Positions 58,801 through 64,000 of a stretch of 64,000 nucleotides of DNA are shown here, piece after piece. Where the stretch lies: NCBI RefSeq assembly GCF_018143015.1, contig NC_054743.1, positions 26,907,934-26,971,933 of the forward strand, read 5' to 3'. The notes beneath the pieces were generated by a model that worked only from the letters and a program-made list of their open reading frames with translations, was not told the DNA's origin and searched no databases. Every line of letters starts with the position of its first letter. Position 1 is the stretch's first letter. The position numbers and the translations under genes are program-made. The stretch comes from Lytechinus variegatus (lineage: Eukaryota > Echinodermata > Echinoidea > Temnopleuroida > Toxopneustidae).

Positions 58801-60959
58801 CAGGGGCCCCATTGAAAAATAAAATGCAATCACACGCAAAGCAAAACTTGATACAACCTGATTTAAATTCGATCAGAAAAGGTCATTTAGAACTTGCATT
58901 TGATTCTTTAAAATGCATTTAAAGGTAAATTTTTCTATAGCAGGCCCCCAAGCTCATGGCTTATTCGTAAAAGAAACTTTACATTTGATGGAAAAGTTAC
59001 AGCCTTTGGAACAAAAACAAATAGAAAGAAATCTGTGTCTCCCAAAAAGGTAATTGCACTGTACACAGGAACAATATGCAACCAATATGGAAGGTTGAGT
59101 TATAAGGCCATTCAAATGAATGTTAAAAAGCTCAACCATAATACTAGGGGACTCAACATTTTTCGCGACAAATCTGCTACACAAAATTAGTTGACCGTGT
59201 CGCTCTCTGTTTACTTTCAAGTCTCGCGCAACCTTTGTGCATGTGCCACACACAGTGTCCTTCCTGCTAACGTCATCCTTCTCTCAAGCACTGTTTGGCA
59301 GACCACCATATAAATTTTGTATGTAATCACTCCATGACACATTTAGAGCTATCGGAAGCACACATGCACGTGTGTATAAAATTCCATCCAGGGCTTTCTC
59401 TTTTTGGGCTGTGTCTGATCCATACAGCAGCACAGACTCAATTGTTGAAACAAGAAGTCGCTCTTTTACGGCATCTTTAAATTTGAACTTCCAGACTTTC
59501 CTCATGCTATGCAAGGGATTCCATGTGAGGGCACGTCTAATCCCGATGTCCGTCGATGTAATCCAGAAACCCAGATATCTGAAGTCACTCTTCATCTTTC
59601 ATGTAAGTACATGTACTGCACCATCTATGGTTGTACATGTAATAGTGGTGCCATGAATATATTACAGGCACCTTTATTACCTTTGTCTTCTTGGCAATGA
59701 GTAGTAGACCAATCTCCTTGCAATCCCTTTCAACTGCCAGTAGCACTTCTCTTGCCTGGAGGAACCTGACAGCTTTGTCCAGGCACCAACTATCATTAGT
59801 AAATAAATCCATGACATGTTCTTACCATTGTTACTAGTACTGGCAGCACTCATCTCTAGTCTTGCCTCCAGCTCTGCTATATATTCATCCTGTTTTTTGA
59901 TGTGTTCCTGCAGATCAGGTTTACAAAGACTATCCACCTCATCCTCACACAGCCTTGCCTGAAAACAATATCATACATGAACATCAATACAAAATTTACT
60001 ACCTCCCAACACATAATCGATAATAAGATGGCCAAGATTAATTTCCCACTCTTTTTATTCATTCATAACAAAATAAACGGGAAAAAGATCTTAATTAAAC
60101 TAAGCTAATGCACATGTACATGTAACTTTTCATTCAAATTTGATCAAATACACAATCCATTACCCTCTGAATATCAAAGAAATTGTAAGAGCCTTTGGTA
60201 TGAACTTCTAAATTTAAAAATATTAATGATCAAAGTTCTAAACAGTGGTATGAACACCATAAATCAAAAGTCCAGTCTATTTTGAGCTTCTGTAGGAATT
60301 AAACCATATTCAATTCCAAATATGAAATGTCATCAGCGGTCTGAAGCTGATTAGGACTTTATTCCAAACAAAAGATTTGCAGCAAAGCAGGAATTTGATT
60401 TCAGTATTTCTATCATTACGCCAAGTTTGCTAAACTTGAAATAAAATAATTTTACTTCTTGAATCTATTACATTTAAAATGCATTTTGTTAAACAAATAT
60501 TCTCATAGTCGGATCGTGTAGTGATGGTGGGTTTGAACACCACACAAGAATACCCATAAGATGAACATCATGTATTGTACATGTATGTCAAGTTTGCAGA
60601 TTTCTTTTTACACATGTAGATCAGATCATACTGAACACAAAGTTTTAAAAAAGTCACAATAATGAACCACATTTCCTTTAACATGTGACATGTTCCTTTT
60701 TTCGGCTTCAATGGCTGATCAAAAAGCAAATTGAAATAATGACAGGTGTTGAATACATGCACGGACTCAAATTTGTGTGAAGATGAATTAAAATTAATTC
60801 CATATGCATGTAGAATGTTTGAAGAATGAAACCAGCTCAGACCCCTAAATACAACAACATAAAATACATTATTGAAAAACAAAAATACAAATATTATCTT
60901 GTCAGAATAAAATGATTTGTTTTGATTCTTACCCTTTTTCTGGGACTTTCTTCTGTCAT
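52818..60959 (-). CDS. WTAP: WTAP, scaffold subunit of the m6A methyltransferase complex
   Basis: Coding exons in transcript order: 60959-60933, 59958-59826, 58710-58610, 56703-56531, 55652-55498, 54253-52818. All introns are GT-AG and all joins keep frame (2025 nt, 674 residues). WTAP recruits METTL3/METTL14 to nuclear speckles for mRNA adenosine methylation and affects splicing. The start MTEESPRKRARL parallels the vertebrate N-terminus and its basic nuclear signal. Conserved coiled-coil stretches follow: LLVMRLTTKEQE, AQLRAATVDPALNL, AAWKFTPDSQTGKRLMARCR, TLIQENQELGK, VEAELALQKE and EGMQSTIVALQQELKE. The first 240 residues match the vertebrate protein well. The remaining 430 residues are acidic, Ser/Asp/Glu rich and low complexity, making the protein about 280 residues longer than the human one. 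The first intron lies upstream of the coding region (acceptor at 60970-60971). A LINE fragment, a SINE and MITEs fill the introns. Confidence 0.93.
53070..53168 (-). repeat. In-frame 21-bp minisatellite in the WTAP tail
   Basis: Five tandem seven-residue units, DKQS(D/E)(I/V)(T/S), fall at about residues 559-592. Synonymous third positions differ between units (GATAAACAGTC, GACAAACAATC), while Asp-Lys-Gln-Ser is invariant, suggesting constraint on the protein. Stop-free overlapping frames here are by-products. Confidence 0.9.
54781..55323. mobile_element. TTAA-flanked MITE made of GAAAGAC repeats
   Basis: TTAAGGCCCCCATTCCACAG at the left and CTGTGGAATAGGGATTTAA at the right are inverted. The interior is an irregular array of TGAAAGACT/AGTCTTTCA-type words in both orientations, so that the halves fold on each other. 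It occupies the last WTAP intron. A GGGTTAGGGTTAGGG stretch (54753-54768) lies beside its left end. Confidence 0.7.
56007..56028. other. Perfect 22-bp palindrome in a WTAP intron
   Basis: AGAGCGTCGGG is followed by its exact complement. It is GC-rich in AT-rich surroundings. Confidence 0.75.
57293..57443. mobile_element. Foldback MITE, family C copy 6
   Basis: GAGTGTTTCATAAAGCTGTT and AACAGCTTTATGAAACAGCC are the ends. GGTGATCCTTTCC and ATGGTTTAGCGCATAAGGATC match copy 3. Confidence 0.75.
57479..57977 (+). mobile_element. Poly-G/C-ended transposon, full copy
   Basis: The left end is CCGGGGGGGGGGCACT and the right end AAGTGCCCCCCCCGG. The interior includes CGCTCCAAGGCATAGCATTTT twice, GATCCGTTCCAAGGACCCCC and TCGCCCGCGGCACGCC. 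Its right half matches fragments at 16171 and 17222. It is about 500 bp. The frames on both strands are repeat shadows. Confidence 0.7.
58314..58585 (+). mobile_element. tRNA-derived SINE, copy 2
   Basis: It shares TTTCCTTCAGCAATAAATTT, GCTGCACTCAACCCATGTGAG and GGGTAACCGGCAGGA with copy 1 and ends GCGCTATATAAATGCC then TATTATTATTA. It lies 24 bp downstream of the WTAP exon 3 donor, antisense to the gene. Confidence 0.75.
59284..59812 (-). mobile_element. LINE reverse-transcriptase fragment in WTAP intron 2
   Basis: Minus-strand translations LLAVERDCKEIGLLLIAKKTK (near 59700-59760) and DFRYLGFWI...VWKFKFKDAVKERLLVSTIE with ESVLLYGSDT (59284-59595) match the palm/thumb region of non-LTR reverse transcriptases. 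The pieces lie in different frames and the copy is truncated at both ends. It begins within about 15 bp of the WTAP exon 2 donor, in the same orientation as the gene. Confidence 0.8.
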
Positions 60960-62370
60960 GTTGCTGTCTCTGAAAGATGAACAAATAACAAGATATCTAC
61001 ATGTAAATCATCTACAATTAATAGCAACTGTGCAATAATTACGACAAATGAAATTGATCGAGTAAGAGAAAAGGATTCTAGCTGAGCTGAAAATAATTTT
61101 CAGTAAAGCATTACTCAAACCTTTAAAAAAACCAAGAACCGTTAGGGTGTTTCTGAAATTTGTTAGCTAGCTTTTAGTCAATTTTTGTATAATTGCATGA
61201 GATATATCACATTTTATAAAAGATTCTGTTTAATACTCTTATGGACATGTAAAATGTTTGCAGACCTTTATTTAAAATGTATTTCACATGGCACATCATA
61301 ATAAATGGGCAACACGAAAGATAGTTCTTGCAAAGACCCTTACATGTACGTGCAATCAGCCCCTAATTTTTCAACAAAAAAAGGACATTTCGATCTAAGT
61401 GAATGAACCATAAAAACATGATTAACCATTTCAATAATTAACAGCTAAAATGAAAGCCCCACTTTCTAGAATCATCATTGTACACAAACATATTACAGTG
61501 ATATATTCCTTTACAAAATTCATATGTTTTACAAGGAAAGTGAATATATCAAATTCTGGTAAATTAAACATACACATTGACATTTCCTTTCAAGTAGGCT
61601 ACATTGTAATCTCCTCTAAAAAGGCTAAGAAGGTTAAGACTATATTGGCGTCATTTCCCCTGACGAAGTACTCAATAGGCTTAATTTGGTCAGACTATGC
61701 CTCATGAATATTCATGGCCGAATTATAAAGCATAATATTCAACACCCGATAAGCTTGACTTGTGCGGCATAACGGTAAAAACATTATGTCATGTGAGGTT
61801 TGTCCCTTTTGCTGACGGGGGCTTGAATCTCAACTTCAATGATTTTTACAAGATCAGTATTTTTTTATTAAATATTTAGGCAAGATTCAGAAAAAAAATC
61901 CAAGACCAAGATTTGAAGTCTGATTAAAAGCCTTCAAAACAGAGTTAGCCCTTATTGGCACCCACGGCTTGCAAGTGTATATATGATATAATGGTGGTTT
62001 ACTTGAATTCTATTAACATATTTATTATGAAATACGGCACCAGCCTTTCGACATTTGTTGATGTAGATGGCGTGCTTTAATATTGATGAACGAAAAGCAA
62101 ATAAGAGATTGACATCAATCTTGACGTTTGCGGAGTGATTGTGCAAAACAAAATCACAGAGCGGAAAGCGTGTTGCAATTTGCTTTTTGCGTTTTCAAAA
62201 CACAACCACAGAGTCGAATTCCGCTTTTTCCTTTTTCATGACTAAAACAGAAAAACGATTTATCCATTCATATCTTGATCGGGCTTGATTGTTATATATA
62301 TCCTCATAAACCAAGACAAATGGTGTATTGATAAATTGGGATTGTCCTTGTTTATGTGGACAGTTTTTTT
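60100..62370. other. WTAP 5' intron sequence; no other gene
   Basis: Includes the first intron (5' of 60969 on the minus strand). Only short AT-rich frames are seen. Confidence 0.4.
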
Positions 62371-62379
62371 TTCACTTAC

Positions 62380-62440
62380 CCCTGCGGGACATAGATGGCA
62401 ATTACTGCCCAAGTTCACCGTCTATTTTTCATGACCTGAT
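62380..62440 (-). other. Candidate non-coding first exon of WTAP (3' boundary)
   Basis: On the minus strand CCATCTATGTCCCGCAGGG is followed by a consensus donor GTAAGTG (GT at 62379-62378). The acceptor of the start-codon exon is at 60971-60970, giving an intron of about 1.4 kb. The upstream limit of the exon cannot be fixed. Vertebrate WTAP also has a non-coding first exon. Confidence 0.35.
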
Positions 62441-64000
62441 ATGTTTACATTGACTAGATTCTAGCGCACTTGATTGGTGTAGGCACTTGACAAGGTGAAT
62501 GAACCTTCCTAGATTTCTTGTGTGGAGAAATCTTTTGAAAACAGAGACGATTCCTGTAAACTGGGACGATCCTATTTTTCTGAAGCTGACCAGCACTCTA
62601 GTCTCTACTGACTGTAGATCCAGATCTAGATCTAAAGTTGGGTCTAAACGAAGTTAGCATAGGCCCTACACTTTGACAGCAGCAATGACATGACACTTGA
62701 GTTGATAGAGTGCAAACCATGGCAGAGTTAAAATACTAACAGTTACTTTTGATCTAGTAAAAAAAAAAGTCAACTGAATTTGTTCATTTTTTACTTCAGA
62801 ATCAGACTTCAACATGAAGTCTTCAGTTTGAAAATCAGTAGGCCTTGCCAAGTCTAACGTTACATGCATGTCCAACAAACCAACCAACCAAAGTCAGACT
62901 TACAACTTTAATTTTTTAAAAGCTGGCCAGTTAAACAATCAAAACGTTACTTGAAAGTTGAAAATACATGTATGATACTATATGAGAATTATTGAACCCA
63001 TGGGCCTCTGGTAAAATATGCTTTGCAGGGTTGAAAATAGACTGAGGGATGAGCGATTCCACCCTCATGTGCTTTGGAACCGCTCTCGTAACTGCCCAAG
63101 TACAACTCCTAAAATGAAAATCGATCCTGTCTGCGCCCGTCCAGTCTACTGTTTACGGCAGGCAGGCCAGCGAAGCTACAGTTTTTGCTTTCATGCATCA
63201 TCGCATTCAAGGTCCTTTCTGACGTGTAACTGAAGGCGCGGCGCTTCAGAAAAATGCCTATCGAGTTTCAAACTCTCGATATCTTGGAGGATTCCTCTAA
63301 ATACAAATTTGATAAACTTCATCCTATTCAATTTGATGGACAAACTTGTATAGACTAAGTCAACGTCCAGGTAACGAGATACAAACAATAAACATTACTC
63401 ATTAGTCTTAACGTTCCATGACGGGCTACATCACTAGATGTATTGATGTAAACATTAACGTCATGAACGTGGCAAATAAAAAACAAATTAAATAATAAAA
63501 TGAAGAAAAAAATAATTCGCAATTATCTACGCCTAACTTAGTAACTTAGATCTAGGGCTGGCCCTAGCATGCCTAGGCCTAGATCTAAATAAACATTGTT
63601 TAACATTAAATTAATTTGTAAACATGGTAAACTAGAACGAAGAAGCAGGACAAACTGTGATGCGCAACCCAATCATGACTTTGTGAATTGTCAACATACA
63701 CTGCCACTGAAAACAAATCTTGATTCATGAAAAAAAATGGCTCTGGTAAAATTATAAAATGGCTCTTAATATTTGTTTTTTCAAAATCATAATCATATGG
63801 CCTCAAAATCGCTTCCTAAAAATAAAAAGTAATTTCAACACTGATGGCTGATGCCTTGATCGGGCTAAGTCTGGCTGTGAAAAACATCAGCTCAATACTA
63901 AAATAGCGTCAATCAATCGAATAGGGCCTAACGCTAACCGGGCTAACGTTATGAGTGGAGCTGGCCTGGCCTTGTTTTTTATTTTTTTTTTATAACGGGC
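62441..64000. other. No supported gene
   Basis: It may contain the WTAP promoter. AGATCTAGATCT and CTAGGCCTAG low-complexity patches are at 62620-62640 and 63548-63590. A GC-richer stretch with GGCGCGGCGC lies at 63230-63245. Confidence 0.4.

Noticed and set aside
1-64000. CRISPR array, bacterial operon, rRNA or intact tRNA gene
   Set aside because: Repeats are transposon-like without regular spacers, genes are spliced, and the only tRNA-like heads belong to SINEs.

Overview
The window looks like nuclear DNA of a marine deuterostome, most likely a sea urchin. This is inferred from intron-rich animal genes with GT-AG splicing, a high load of short palindromic transposons, AGGCCTA-rich low-complexity patches and tRNA-derived SINEs with TTA tails. 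No species can be named from the sequence alone. Three protein genes can be assembled exon by exon from splice signals and unbroken reading frames; the rest is mostly repeats. REGION 1 (3.7-28.9 kb): a six-exon plus-strand gene (3953-21449) encodes an 894-residue MULE (Mutator-like) transposase-type protein. It has an N-terminal zinc-binding region, a complete DDE triad, a SWIM zinc finger and a basic AT-hook-like tail. A 77-bp sequence (76 of 77 identical) occurs inverted at 3746-3822 and 28829-28905 and brackets the gene. It could be the terminal inverted repeat of a 25-kb autonomous element; the left copy lies where the gene's promoter should be and carries an octamer and a CCAAT box. Introns and the 3' side hold nested DNA transposons. 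REGION 2 (29-38 kb): a 1.3-kb CAT/CAC trinucleotide tract and two perfect CRE sites precede RCAN (regulator of calcineurin, 31887-37561, plus strand, four coding exons, 216 residues). REGION 3 (38-52.8 kb): about 15 kb without a supported gene, between the convergent RCAN and WTAP genes, filled with palindromic MITEs, tRNA-SINEs and one 7SL-RNA-like SINE. REGION 4 (52.8-61 kb, perhaps to 62.4 kb): WTAP, the scaffold subunit of the m6A RNA methyltransferase complex, on the minus strand with six coding exons and 674 residues. It has a conserved coiled-coil half and an unusually long acidic tail containing a seven-residue tandem repeat. The last 1.6 kb holds no gene I can support. The genes do not form a pathway: RCAN acts on calcineurin signalling, WTAP on mRNA methylation, and the MULE gene is a transposase or a protein derived from one. 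Exon joins were done by hand; every join keeps frame, which is the main support for them.
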